From assembly GCA_026192395.1 (NCBI GenBank), contig WACF01000001.1, positions 676,977 through 740,976 on the forward strand: a DNA stretch of 64,000 bases, given 5' to 3'. The notes beneath the pieces are model-generated. The model had not been told where the DNA came from and did not search any database. It saw only the letters and a program-made list of their open reading frames with translations. This DNA is from Proteobacteria bacterium 005FR1. GTDB lineage: Bacteria > Pseudomonadota > Gammaproteobacteria > Pseudomonadales > Cellvibrionaceae. The position numbers and the translations under genes are program-made. Below, piece by piece: positions 52,795 through 62,053 of this stretch; the stretch's first letter is position 1, and each line of letters opens with the position of its first letter.

Positions 52795-55700
52795 TTAGAA
52801 CTGGAGCAATACACGGCCGTAGATGCGACGTCCGGTACCATCGAACACAGTTGCGTCGTAGTTCAGCCCGCCAGTTTCCCGATACGGGATGTCGGCGTTG
52901 AACATGTCCACCACACCAAAAGTGAAGGTGGTCGTGCCGAGTGACTCGTTGTTCCAGTTGTGACGATAGCTGTACTGCATGTTCCAGGTGTTGTAGTCGT
53001 CGATTTCACGAGACAGCAGAGACCGGACCGTGTCGTTGCTTCGGGCATACAGATTGTCGTAGGACAGATCTGTATAGCCGCCAATGTAACGACCTGTCAG
53101 GTTGATGCCGTGGTTCTCGTACAACCAGTTGAAGGTCAGAGTGCCCTTGTTGTCCGGCATGGAACGAGCCAGGTTGCCATCACCCGTGGTGCCTGCCGCG
53201 TCGAAGACGCCGGTCTGCATCAGACCCAACTCGAGACCGGGAACATCGTTCAGCTCAAACCGGCGGATGTGAGTGAAACTCAGGCCCACGTTGAACAGAC
53301 CCCAGTCGTTGTCCCAGTCGTAGCTGGTCTTGAAGTCCACACCGTCGGCATTGATGGTACCGGCGTTGATGGAGCCCAGATACACGGTAGTCAGACCAGC
53401 ACGGGTGTTCTGGGCCGCGCGCACCACACCTTCAACCACATAGGCCTGCGGGTTAACAACACAGTTCAGACGCTCCTCGGAATCCCGGCCGTATTGAGCT
53501 TCCAAGGCATTGGGGTCACAGGAAGTGTACGGATTGACTGGCGCTCCGGCGGCATCAGTGCCGTCGAGGTAGTCATTGCGAACGTAGTTGCCTGGATCCT
53601 GCGCAGCCGCCTGGAAGGCTTCGATTTCGTGCTCGATCCCAGATACCACCGGCTGCGGCAGTACACGGTCTTCCACGTCGAAGCGCCAGAAGTCAGCCTG
53701 AACGGTCAGACCTTCCAAAGCACCCGCGGGCGTCCAGATAGCGCCAATATTATAGGTATCGGCGTACTCGTTGCCCACATCCGGGGACGGAGCACCCACG
53801 GTGTAGGTGAAGTTGGACTGTGCGTTCGCATTAGTCGGCTCCAGCAAGCCGGCACGGACTGCCTGGTTACGCAGCGGATCCTGGAAGGTGGCTGCGCCCG
53901 CTTCCAGACCTTCGTACACGACGGGTACGTTCGGCGCGCGGAAGGACTGCGAATAGGAAGTGCGGAACAGCAGGCTTTCGATTGGGCGATAGCTTAGCGC
54001 GAACTTCGAGGTTACTTCGCTGCCGATCGTGCCGCCGTAATCTTCCCAGCGCAAGGCCAGCTGAGTCTCGATCTTATCCATGAAAGGCAGAGAGAATTCC
54101 GCAAATGCGGCCTTCACGTTGCGGTCGTGGTCGTAATTGAACGAGCACTGTGAACACTCGAAGTTGTTGCTCACGTAGTGGAATTCGTTCGGCACGCCAC
54201 TTGCGTCATAGCCAAGAATCGCGTTGGGAATACCCGGCTCGTTGAGTCGATTAGCAATCGACGCATTGGTCTGCATGCGGTACTGGGCACCGACCGCGAA
54301 CTGCGCCGTACCACCGGCGAGCTCAAACATTTCCCCTGAGACAACCGCGTCGAAAACGCCCAGCTTGTTTCGCTTGTCGGTTCGGCGCACGACGGGAGCC
54401 ATCCATTCCATCATCTCCTGGCTATTGGCCAGGTCCGGATTGGCAACGGAGGTCAGGTAGGGATTGTAGAACTGACAGCCATTCTGCCCGTGGTTGTTAC
54501 TGGTCAGAGCCAGCGAAATGCTTTCACGCGTGGTGAAAACGAAGCCCGGGAAGAAAGTCTGCGTGAAGGGCGCGCCGTAGTACTGGCTCCACAATGGACC
54601 TCCGTAGGTCATGAAGTCGAAATCTTCGATACCGTTCGGCGTACAGTCTGGGCCACCCAGACCATTGATAGCCAGTTCAATGCGATCACGCTGGAAGGTG
54701 CGATAATCCTGCTCGAGGCTGGTGCCGCTCCAGGAGTAGCCAACGTCGTAGTCGTAGGTTTTGCCGCTCAGGTCGAAATCACCGCGCAAGCCGAGCTGAA
54801 GGGTCGCCGTGGAGGTACGGGTCACGTTGTCATCACCACCAACCCGCGGGAAACCTACGCGCGGCTGGGTCCAATAAGGCGCGTTGATACCGCCATTGGC
54901 CAGAGAGTTCGGGTTGTTCGGCATATCGGCACTGGTGGGCGGCGTCAGGCCAGCGTAAGGAGCGAAGGCGCCGAGAGCCATACCGAAGAAGTTAGCCGAC
55001 GGGTCAGCCAAAGCCACCGTCGGTCCGCGGGCTTCCACTTCGCCGTCATCGCCCCGCTCGGTTTCGGAATCAGACCACATGAAAAACGAATAAAGCTCGG
55101 ACCTGCCGAACATATGGGAGAATGAACCGGCAACGCTGTTGCGCTCCTGACCATAGGCGATGTAGTTCCACTCGGCAGTATCTTCAAGACACTCGCCGCT
55201 GCGCTCACCGCGTGTTTCGGACCGGCTGCCGACGAAGAAGCCCAGATCGTCACAGAGCGGATCGGTGAACGCAGTGCTTGCGCTGCCGTTTACGATGCCG
55301 TCATCTTCCAGGTCATTCTGAAGTGTCAGCTCCTGGTTCACGTAAGCCGGGTTGATTGCTGGAGAACCAAACGGAATGACGCCGCTGTACAGCATGTCGC
55401 CCCAAGGAGAAGAACCCACCGACCCAACGAACTCTGCCTGATCAAAGAAATTCGCGTCTCGAACGGTAACAGGATCCTGATCGTAACGTTCAGCAGACAG
55501 CACAAAGTGAGTGTTGCCGTCATCGCTGGCCCAACCCCAGATTCCGCTCAGCGTCGTGTCGTAAGCACCGCTGGCTTCCTGGACTTTCTGCCCTTCGCCA
55601 TAGAGTTCGAAGCCTTCGAAGTCGGTGCGCATGATGATGTTGACCACACCGGCAACCGCATCGGAACCGTAGAGTGCCGAACCACCATCGGTCAGGACTT

Positions 55701-56142
55701 CGATTCGGTCGGTCATGATGGTGGGAATCGCATTGATGTCGACGAACTCGCCACCGCTGGCGGTGTTGGCTGCAGCAGATACCTGACGTCGACCGTTGAT
55801 CAGCGTCAGTGTGGAGTTTTCGCCGAGGTTACGGAGGTTGATGCTCGCCGTACCCGCAGTCTGCGAGGGGGCGCCAGTGCCCGGGTTGTCGATCGAGCCC
55901 GAGTTCACTTCCATGTTCTTGATCACGTCAGTGATTACTGCCGCGCCAGAAGCTTCGATGGAGGAACGGTCAATGGACTGAACCGGGGATGGTGCGTCGG
56001 TCGGACTGCCTTTGATGTAAGAACCAGTCACGACGATTTCTTCAACTATGCCACTCTCTTGCGCGATAACAGGCGCGCCTGTGGCGGCCAGCAGAATCGC
56101 CAGGGCGAGGGGACTGCGCTTGGCAGGGATACTTCTAGACAT
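52795..56142 (-). CDS. large TonB-dependent receptor (paralog C)
   Basis: Outer-membrane receptor of 1115 residues. Signal peptide LALAILLAATGAPVIAQES, TonB box IVEEIVVTGSYIKGSPTDAP, plug with SIEASGAAVITDVIKNMEVN, NLRNLGENSTLTLINGRRQV and LYGSDAVAGVVNIIMRTDFEG, barrel with FECSQCSFNYDHDRN and final GRRIYGRVLLQF. Closest relative in the window is receptor B next to it. No TonB, ExbB or ExbD gene lies nearby, so energy comes from a system encoded elsewhere. The ATG at 56142 follows GGAGTGATCG. Substrate unknown. Confidence 0.9.
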   Translation of the reverse strand: MSRSIPAKRSPLALAILLAATGAPVIAQESGIVEEIVVTGSYIKGSPTDAPSPVQSIDRSSIEASGAAVITDVIKNMEVNSGSIDNPGTGAPSQTAGTASINLRNLGENSTLTLINGRRQVSAAANTASGGEFVDINAIPTIMTDRIEVLTDGGSALYGSDAVAGVVNIIMRTDFEGFELYGEGQKVQEASGAYDTTLSGIWGWASDDGNTHFVLSAERYDQDPVTVRDANFFDQAEFVGSVGSSPWGDMLYSGVIPFGSPAINPAYVNQELTLQNDLEDDGIVNGSASTAFTDPLCDDLGFFVGSRSETRGERSGECLEDTAEWNYIAYGQERNSVAGSFSHMFGRSELYSFFMWSDSETERGDDGEVEARGPTVALADPSANFFGMALGAFAPYAGLTPPTSADMPNNPNSLANGGINAPYWTQPRVGFPRVGGDDNVTRTSTATLQLGLRGDFDLSGKTYDYDVGYSWSGTSLEQDYRTFQRDRIELAINGLGGPDCTPNGIEDFDFMTYGGPLWSQYYGAPFTQTFFPGFVFTTRESISLALTSNNHGQNGCQFYNPYLTSVANPDLANSQEMMEWMAPVVRRTDKRNKLGVFDAVVSGEMFELAGGTAQFAVGAQYRMQTNASIANRLNEPGIPNAILGYDASGVPNEFHYVSNNFECSQCSFNYDHDRNVKAAFAEFSLPFMDKIETQLALRWEDYGGTIGSEVTSKFALSYRPIESLLFRTSYSQSFRAPNVPVVYEGLEAGAATFQDPLRNQAVRAGLLEPTNANAQSNFTYTVGAPSPDVGNEYADTYNIGAIWTPAGALEGLTVQADFWRFDVEDRVLPQPVVSGIEHEIEAFQAAAQDPGNYVRNDYLDGTDAAGAPVNPYTSCDPNALEAQYGRDSEERLNCVVNPQAYVVEGVVRAAQNTRAGLTTVYLGSINAGTINADGVDFKTSYDWDNDWGLFNVGLSFTHIRRFELNDVPGLELGLMQTGVFDAAGTTGDGNLARSMPDNKGTLTFNWLYENHGINLTGRYIGGYTDLSYDNLYARSNDTVRSLLSREIDDYNTWNMQYSYRHNWNNESLGTTTFTFGVVDMFNADIPYRETGGLNYDATVFDGTGRRIYGRVLLQF

Positions 56143-56465
56143 CGATCACTCCGTATTTACTTTTGTTTTACAACGAGTGTTATGTGGGAGAAATCCATTA
56201 CACCCACTTCTATGGAGTGGTATAGATCATCTGTTGAACGGACGTGCTACAACCACCAGCTCCCGTCCTGGGCGCCTCTCCAATTTTTACTTCCTTTGAC
56301 TTTGCAGCCCTTCGGGCACAACGTAAAAACACGGGCCTCACCGCCTCTGGCGCGTGACCCGATCGAGATTCTTTACGATGTGAACGAGAGGGCGAGTTGT
56401 CTCTTATTCTGTTGCCGCGCCAGCAGCTAAATTATTTTTCTGGCGCATAAAGGCTTATAGAAGCC

Positions 56466-56494
56466 AGTATAGGTAGCAAGTATGAGGCGGGCAA
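56466..56494 (-). promoter_or_regulatory. sigma-70-type promoter of TonB receptor C
   Basis: On the minus strand TTGCCC (56494-56489), a 17-base spacer and TATACT (56471-56466). The leader would be about 317 bases. Between this promoter and the terminator at 56743 I see no gene or motif. Confidence 0.62.
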
Positions 56495-56742
56495 TCGGCT
56501 CGAACCAACAAAAATGTTATAACCAGTGCGCCACTACTATTCATTATCAACTCTGTAACACTCATTAACTTTTCCCTACGCAACTACCGGCAAATCGGTA
56601 TTTCTTTTGCGTTTTGGCTCGCCGGGCGCGAACCGCACAGCGGAACAGGGGAGTCGCAGGTCAAGCCGAGGAGAGAAATGGGCCCAGTCGTGCCGGATGC
56701 GCGTGACCACGAGAACAGAAGGAAAAAGCAGACACCAGAACG

Positions 56743-56776
56743 AAAAAACCCGGAATCCGCCTGCAGGCGATCCGGG
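56743..56776 (-). terminator. intrinsic terminator of the antiporter operon
   Basis: On the minus strand CCCGGA...GGCGG/CCGCC-type two-part stem (56749-56776) around a TGCA loop, followed by six T. It begins 27 bases after the stop of the last antiporter gene at 56803. Confidence 0.85.
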
Positions 56777-56802
56777 CTTTTGGAGGGTTGGTTGAGGTGA
56801 TT

Positions 56803-58494
56803 CTAGAAGAGCATCGCGCCCAGGAGAATGGCGATCAGCATCACCGCGACCCACAATACCGTGCTGCCAGTGGGCCAGGTTCGCGCCAGCGGGCCATCCG
56901 GTCCGTGGTAGCGGATCCAGAAAACGGCGGCACGTCGACCCGGGCCCTGCACGAAGTCGTTGAGCATATCGTTGACGCCTTCGCGGAGGATCGCCAGTTT
57001 GCGGCCCAGCCAAGGCAGGCCCCGGCGGTAGATGTAGTCGATGTCCAGGACGATCGTCTCGGTCCGCTTCATCAATGGCAGGCAGACAAAGAAAGCGAGG
57101 CCGGCAAACAGCAAGAGTTGGAACTGGCTGACCAGATGATCCGCCGTGTAGGGAACGTAGTCCACCGGGTACGGCAGGAAACGATAGAGCAGCTCAGGGA
57201 AAACACCCAACCCGATGCAAATGGCCGAGAAAATGATCATCGCCGCCTGCATATTCCACTCGGGATCCTTCGGGCGAAGACCGGAGTCCTTCTGGAAGAA
57301 GACGAACCAGGGGAACTTGATGCCTGCGTGCAGAAATACCCCGGCAGAAGCTGCAACCAGGCAGAACCAGACGAATCCCAGTTGCCCGTAAGCCGCGCTC
57401 TGGCTAATCATGGATTTGGAAATGAAGCCGGATGTAAATGGAAAGGACGAAATCGCCAGCGCCCCGATAATCCCGCAGATGGTGGTCACCGGCATGGTCC
57501 GGTACAGACCGCCGAGCTGGGTACACTTGCTGACACCCGTCTGATGCAAAACCGCACCTGCGCTCATCAACAGCAGCGCCTTGTAGATAATGTGCGAGAA
57601 GGCATGGGCGGCAACGCCGTTCAAGGCCAGTTCGGTACCGATACCCACACCGCAGACCATGAAGCCGACCTGGTTGACGATCGAATACGCCAGGATGCGG
57701 CGCATGTCGTTTTCCATCAGGGCGTAGATGATCCCGTAGAAGATCATGTACAGCCCGACCCAGATCAGCAGGCTTTCACCCGGGAACAACAGCACCAGCG
57801 CGAGTACCGCCGTCTTGGTGGTGTAGGCGGATAGAAAGACCGCGCCGGTGGAGCTGGACTCCGGGTAGGCGTCGGCGAGCCAGGCGGAGACTGGCGGTGC
57901 GGCGGCATTTATCAGCACACCGATGAAGACCATCCAGGTCGAGAAGCCGCCCAGTTCCAACGCGCGGATGTCCACCGAACCGGTTTGTACTGCGATGCCT
58001 TCGATCCCCAACTTCAGGATGATGCCGCCGACCAGGTGCATGATGCCGTAACGGATACCCGCGCGTCGTGCCGCTTCGGTTCCCCCGCTCCACACCACCA
58101 CCGTGGAGAACAGAGCCATGAATTCCCAAAACAGGAAAAGCGTGATCAGGTCACCGGCAAAGGACACGCCCACCGCGCCTGCGGCATAGGCCATTGCAGC
58201 GGAGAGTTCTACGGTCTTTGCTTGCTTGTAGGCAAACAGACCACCGACCAAAGTCATCAAAGTGAACACTGTGGCAAAAAGCCGCCGCAGGTTGTCGGAC
58301 TCTACCAGCTCGATTCCATAGCCGAGAAAATTTGCCTCAAGCAGGACGCCGTTGTCCAGGCTCCAGATAACGGCCAGCGTCAGCGCGGGCACACCCAGCA
58401 GAATTACCGGGCGCAGACTGCGGGACAGGATCGGGAGCAAAATCGCACCCGCAATCAGAATGAATGCGGGTGGAAATACCAGATCAATGCTCAT
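56803..58494 (-). CDS. Mrp/Nuo-type proton-conducting subunit (D-like, third copy)
   Basis: Inner-membrane subunit of about 563 residues, antiporter-like fold of NuoL/M/N and MrpA/D. It keeps the TM5 glutamate (LFLFWEFMALFS, E124), a TM8 lysine (AYTTKTAVLALVLLF, K227) and the TM12 lysine (TSGFISKSMISQ). The TM7 segment reads LINAAAPPVSAWLADAYPE where the two sister subunits have K and H (VAKAAVMPVHSWLP; SLKLALFPLHLWLP), so the pumping lysine is replaced by asparagine (N196). A C-terminal amphipathic tail follows. The ATG at 58494 is preferred; 58506 is possible. Either overlaps the upstream small gene. Confidence 0.88.
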   Translation of the reverse strand: MSIDLVFPPAFILIAGAILLPILSRSLRPVILLGVPALTLAVIWSLDNGVLLEANFLGYGIELVESDNLRRLFATVFTLMTLVGGLFAYKQAKTVELSAAMAYAAGAVGVSFAGDLITLFLFWEFMALFSTVVVWSGGTEAARRAGIRYGIMHLVGGIILKLGIEGIAVQTGSVDIRALELGGFSTWMVFIGVLINAAAPPVSAWLADAYPESSSTGAVFLSAYTTKTAVLALVLLFPGESLLIWVGLYMIFYGIIYALMENDMRRILAYSIVNQVGFMVCGVGIGTELALNGVAAHAFSHIIYKALLLMSAGAVLHQTGVSKCTQLGGLYRTMPVTTICGIIGALAISSFPFTSGFISKSMISQSAAYGQLGFVWFCLVAASAGVFLHAGIKFPWFVFFQKDSGLRPKDPEWNMQAAMIIFSAICIGLGVFPELLYRFLPYPVDYVPYTADHLVSQFQLLLFAGLAFFVCLPLMKRTETIVLDIDYIYRRGLPWLGRKLAILREGVNDMLNDFVQGPGRRAAVFWIRYHGPDGPLARTWPTGSTVLWVAVMLIAILLGAMLF

Positions 58495-58762
58495 CGTAAA
58501 AATCATCCGGTTGTTTCAGGACCAGGCCGAGCAATTTGGCGACCACCACCATGGCAACACAGCTGAAAAAACCGAATGCCGCATAAAAGCCGAAAACCGC
58601 ATCAACAACAAAGTATTCATGCAGATGAACGAATAGTTGTGCAACCAGGGTCAGGCCGAGAATGATCGCAAAGGCAATCCACAGTTTGCGGATCGTCGAT
58701 GACCGCACCAGCCAATGCTTGTCTTCATCGGCCAGATGTTGCTCCCGTGGTGTTTCGCTCAC
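58484..58762 (-). CDS. small two-segment membrane protein of the antiporter operon
   Basis: A 92-residue protein with two predicted membrane segments (LWIAFAIILGLTLVAQLFV and VVDAVFGFYAAFGFFSCVAMVVVAKLLG) and charged ends. It is not one of the standard Mrp subunits, but similar small proteins sit at this place in Mrp-like operons of other proteobacteria; the role is unknown. It starts with GTG overlapping the TGA of the preceding gene by four bases and overlaps the next gene, so it is translationally coupled on both sides. Confidence 0.8.
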   Translation of the reverse strand: MSETPREQHLADEDKHWLVRSSTIRKLWIAFAIILGLTLVAQLFVHLHEYFVVDAVFGFYAAFGFFSCVAMVVVAKLLGLVLKQPDDFYDEH

Positions 58763-60225
58763 GACTTACCTCCGACAATCGAGTATTCCAGTTCGAGCAC
58801 CGGCTCGTTGAAAAGGAAGAACAGCAAGGTCAGGGCTGCGGTGGTTGCCAGTGCCGCCACCATGGTCCATGGCGCTTCGCCATGAGGTTTGGCAGGCGCC
58901 TGATCTTCAGGCTTGAAGAAGGCATTGAAGATAATCGGCAGGAAATAAGCCGCATTCAGGGCCGTAACCACTACCATCACCGCAAGCACGAAGTAGTTCT
59001 CCAACTGGTAGGCGCCGGCAATGATGAACCACTTGGACACAAAACCCGCGGTCGGCGGCACGCCGATCATCGACAGAGCGCCAATGGCAAATGCCGCCAT
59101 GGTGATCGGCATGCGCCGCCCTATTCCGTTCAGCTGTCCCACTTCGGTTTTCTTGGCCGCAACGTAAATTGCACCGGCTGCGAAGAACAGCGTGATTTTG
59201 CCAAAGGCGTGTGCTGCGATGTGCATGGCCGCGCCCACTTCCGAAAACGGCGCGAGCGCCATCGTGGCCATGACGATGTAGCTAAGCTGGGAAATAGTCG
59301 AGTAGGCCAACAGGCGCTTGATGTTGGTCTGCATCAAGGCGATCGACGACGCGGCCACAATAGTGAAACCGGCGATGTACACCGCGATGGATTCCAGCGG
59401 TACATCGATCAGGAACTCAGTACCAAAGATGTAGATGACTACTTTGATCAGCGTGAACACGCCCGCCTTCACCACCGCCACTGCGTGCAGCAAGGCCGAA
59501 ACGGGCGTCGGGGCCACCATCGCCGCCGGCAACCAGCTGTGCACCGGCATTACGGCTGCTTTCGCCACGCCGAAGAGGAACAGCGCCAGCAGCACCGTCG
59601 AAGCGGCGGGACCGATGGTGCCGGCGAGAATACCGCCTTGGGCGAAATCCAGTGTTCCAGTCAGGGCATAAACCCAGATAATCGCCGGCAGCAGGAACAG
59701 AATGGAGGTGGACATGAGAATGCCCAGATAGGTGCGTCCGCCCGCTTTCGCCTTGTCGTCCCCTTTATGTGTCACCAGCGGGAAAGTGGCCAGCGTGAGT
59801 ACTTCATAAAAGATGAACAGCGTCAGCAGGTTTGCCGAAAACGCCACACCCATGGCGGCAAAAATCGACAAGGCAAAGCAAGTAAAGAACCGGGTCTGAT
59901 TCTTTTCCCCCGCCCCGCGCATGTAGCCAACCGCGTAAACCGAGGTCACGATCCACAGACCGCTGGCGATCATCGCGAAGAGAATCGAGAGCGGCTCGGT
60001 ATTGAAGCTGATGGAGAGCCCTTCGTAGAGCGTGACCACTTCGATGCCGATCGCTTCGCCGCTGGTGTATCCGATCAGAACGCGGATAACACAGGCAAAC
60101 AGGGAAATCGCGGTGATCATGGTCGCCGCTTCGCGTATGTTGGGCCACCGGCCCAGCAAGGCGATTACCACGGTCCCGACAAGCGGGACAATCAGCGCGA
60201 GTATCAGGGCCAGATTTGCGCTCAC
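58759..60225 (-). CDS. Mrp-type antiporter subunit D (second copy)
   Basis: Membrane subunit of 488 residues with about 14 segments, NuoL/MrpD-like. It keeps the TM5 glutamate (LFIFYEVLTLATFPLVTHKG), the TM7 lysine and histidine (GVAKAAVMPVHSWLPAAM), the TM8 lysine (AVAVVKAGVFTLIKV) and the TM12 lysine (TAGFVSKWFIIAGAY). These form the proton path of the family. The start is a GTG overlapping the preceding stop by four bases. It follows the first D copy in the same operon. Confidence 0.92.
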   Translation of the reverse strand: MSANLALILALIVPLVGTVVIALLGRWPNIREAATMITAISLFACVIRVLIGYTSGEAIGIEVVTLYEGLSISFNTEPLSILFAMIASGLWIVTSVYAVGYMRGAGEKNQTRFFTCFALSIFAAMGVAFSANLLTLFIFYEVLTLATFPLVTHKGDDKAKAGGRTYLGILMSTSILFLLPAIIWVYALTGTLDFAQGGILAGTIGPAASTVLLALFLFGVAKAAVMPVHSWLPAAMVAPTPVSALLHAVAVVKAGVFTLIKVVIYIFGTEFLIDVPLESIAVYIAGFTIVAASSIALMQTNIKRLLAYSTISQLSYIVMATMALAPFSEVGAAMHIAAHAFGKITLFFAAGAIYVAAKKTEVGQLNGIGRRMPITMAAFAIGALSMIGVPPTAGFVSKWFIIAGAYQLENYFVLAVMVVVTALNAAYFLPIIFNAFFKPEDQAPAKPHGEAPWTMVAALATTAALTLLFFLFNEPVLELEYSIVGGKS

Positions 60226-61700
60226 AGTCCACTACCTCCGCCCATCAACCAGGCCGCTGCGTTTTCTGCCACGCCGATGGTGAGGCGCGTGTCGATGCCG
60301 AAATAAAAATTGGCAGCGATCAGAATCCACAGCGGAATCAACAAACTCGGCGGAGCCTCGTTGCGGCCGGGCTTTTCCGGCTCACCAAACCAACCCGTTT
60401 CCACTACCCGACCGACATAGAGAACGGCAAGCAAGGAGCCCACGAGCACGACGATCACGATTGGCCACCAACCCAGTTCGATGGCAGCAAGAATCAGATA
60501 CCACTTGCTGACGAAGCCAACGGTCAGTGGAACACCAATCAGACTCAGACCGCCAAGGACGAAAGCCCAGAAGGTCAGCGGCATGGTCCGCGCCAGCCCT
60601 CGCATGTGGCCGATTTCCGATCCGCCCATGCGGTAGGTCACGGCCGCGAGCGCCAGGAACAACCCGCCTTTCATCATGGCGTGATTGAATACGTGCAAGA
60701 GCGAGGCAGTCAGCCCAAGTGCGCTCCCCATGCCGATACCGAGCACGATATAGCCGATTTGCGCCACACTGGAGTAAGCCAGCATGCGTTTGATCAGGGG
60801 CTGGGAAATGCTTACCGTGGACGCACTAAGCAAGCCGATGATCGCCAGCGGAATCAGGATTTCCGCGAGGGGGTGGCGGCCGAAACTGTAGCTTTCACCG
60901 AAGATGGTGAACAGAAAACGAATCAGAACGTAAACCGCGACCTTGGTGGCCGTTGCCGCAATGAAGGCGGTTACCATCGACGGTGCGTAGGTGTAGGCGT
61001 TCGGCAACCACAGGTGCAGCGGAAACAGCGCCAGCTTGAGCGAAGTTCCCACCACGATGAAACCGAAAGCTGCCAGCACCGTCGTGGTGGACTCCACTGC
61101 ATCGATGCGCATCGCCAGATCATTCATGTTCAAAGTGCCGGTCATCATGTAGAGAAAACCGATCCCGATCAGAATGAAGGTGGCGCCGATAGTGCCCATG
61201 ATGAGGTACTGATACGCGGCCCATAACGCGCGCCGGTCGCGGCCCAGCGCGATCAGGGCGTAGGTGGAAAGCGAAGAGATCTCCAGAAACACGAACACAT
61301 TGAAGGCATCGCCTGTTGCGACGATACCGAGCAGCCCGGCAAAGCAAAGCAGATACAACGAGTAGAACCAGGTCTGCTTGTGCGCTTCAATTTCCTTCTG
61401 CACGCTGGTATGCGCGCCGAGCAAAACGATCGTGGCCAGGCTGGATACAACCAGCAGCACATAGGCGTTCAGCAAGTCGATGCGGTACTCGATTCCCCAG
61501 GGTGGCGCCCAGCCGCCCAGCTCGTAGCTGATCACACCGCCCGCATAAACCTGTTGCAGCAACAGGCCACTGACCGCGAGTGCGGCGGCACTGACGATCA
61601 GCGCAAACAGCCAGGCCAATTTCGGCTTGCGCAGAATCAGACAGATCGGCGCCGCCAGAAAGGGAAGAATAACCTGCAGAATGGGGAGATGCGCTAACAC
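60222..61700 (-). CDS. Mrp-type antiporter subunit D (first copy)
   Basis: Membrane subunit of 492 residues, MrpD-like. Conserved charges are the TM5 glutamate (VFVFLEISSLSTYALIALG), the TM7 lysine and histidine (TSLKLALFPLHLWLPNAY), a TM8 lysine (TATKVAVYVLIRF) and the TM12 lysine (TVGFVSKWYLILAAI). The order C-D matches canonical mrp operons. It starts with a GTG overlapping the mrpC stop. Confidence 0.93.
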   Translation of the reverse strand: MLAHLPILQVILPFLAAPICLILRKPKLAWLFALIVSAAALAVSGLLLQQVYAGGVISYELGGWAPPWGIEYRIDLLNAYVLLVVSSLATIVLLGAHTSVQKEIEAHKQTWFYSLYLLCFAGLLGIVATGDAFNVFVFLEISSLSTYALIALGRDRRALWAAYQYLIMGTIGATFILIGIGFLYMMTGTLNMNDLAMRIDAVESTTTVLAAFGFIVVGTSLKLALFPLHLWLPNAYTYAPSMVTAFIAATATKVAVYVLIRFLFTIFGESYSFGRHPLAEILIPLAIIGLLSASTVSISQPLIKRMLAYSSVAQIGYIVLGIGMGSALGLTASLLHVFNHAMMKGGLFLALAAVTYRMGGSEIGHMRGLARTMPLTFWAFVLGGLSLIGVPLTVGFVSKWYLILAAIELGWWPIVIVVLVGSLLAVLYVGRVVETGWFGEPEKPGRNEAPPSLLIPLWILIAANFYFGIDTRLTIGVAENAAAWLMGGGSGL

Positions 61701-62053
61701 TGTTGATCTCTGATTTGAAGTTCCGATTCTTCCACCGAGCCGTAGGCCTCCTTGATGCGAATCACCAAGGCAAGTGCCAGCGCCGTGGTGGCGATACCCA
61801 CCACAATGGCCGTAAGAATGAGTACGTGAGGCAAGGGATTGGAATACACATCCACCCCTTCCACCAGGATGGGTGCGGTACCGCCTTCAACCTTGCCCAC
61901 ACTGATGTAGAAGATGAAAACCGAGGTCTGGAAGATGTTCAGGCCGACCACCTTCTTCACAAGGTTCCCTTGGGCTACAACAATGTAGAAGCCCACCATC
62001 ATCAGAATGATGACAACCCAATAGTTGTAATGCGATAGCAGCTGCTCGATCAT
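61694..62053 (-). CDS. Mrp-type antiporter subunit C (NuoK-like)
   Basis: Membrane subunit of 119 residues with three segments, homologous to NuoK. It shows YWVVIILMMVGFYIVVAQGNLVKKVVGLNIFQTSVFIFYI and PLPHVLILTAIVVGIATTALALALVIRIKEAYGSVEE, with the LTAIVVG block typical of MrpC. The ATG overlaps the stop of the B subunit by four bases and the end overlaps the start of the D gene. Confidence 0.94.
   Translation of the reverse strand: MIEQLLSHYNYWVVIILMMVGFYIVVAQGNLVKKVVGLNIFQTSVFIFYISVGKVEGGTAPILVEGVDVYSNPLPHVLILTAIVVGIATTALALALVIRIKEAYGSVEESELQIRDQQC

Noticed and set aside
58699-60306. 535-residue plus-strand open frame opposite antiporter genes
   Set aside because: It is rich in H, R, Q and G and lies wholly across well-supported antiporter subunits; no recognisable fold.
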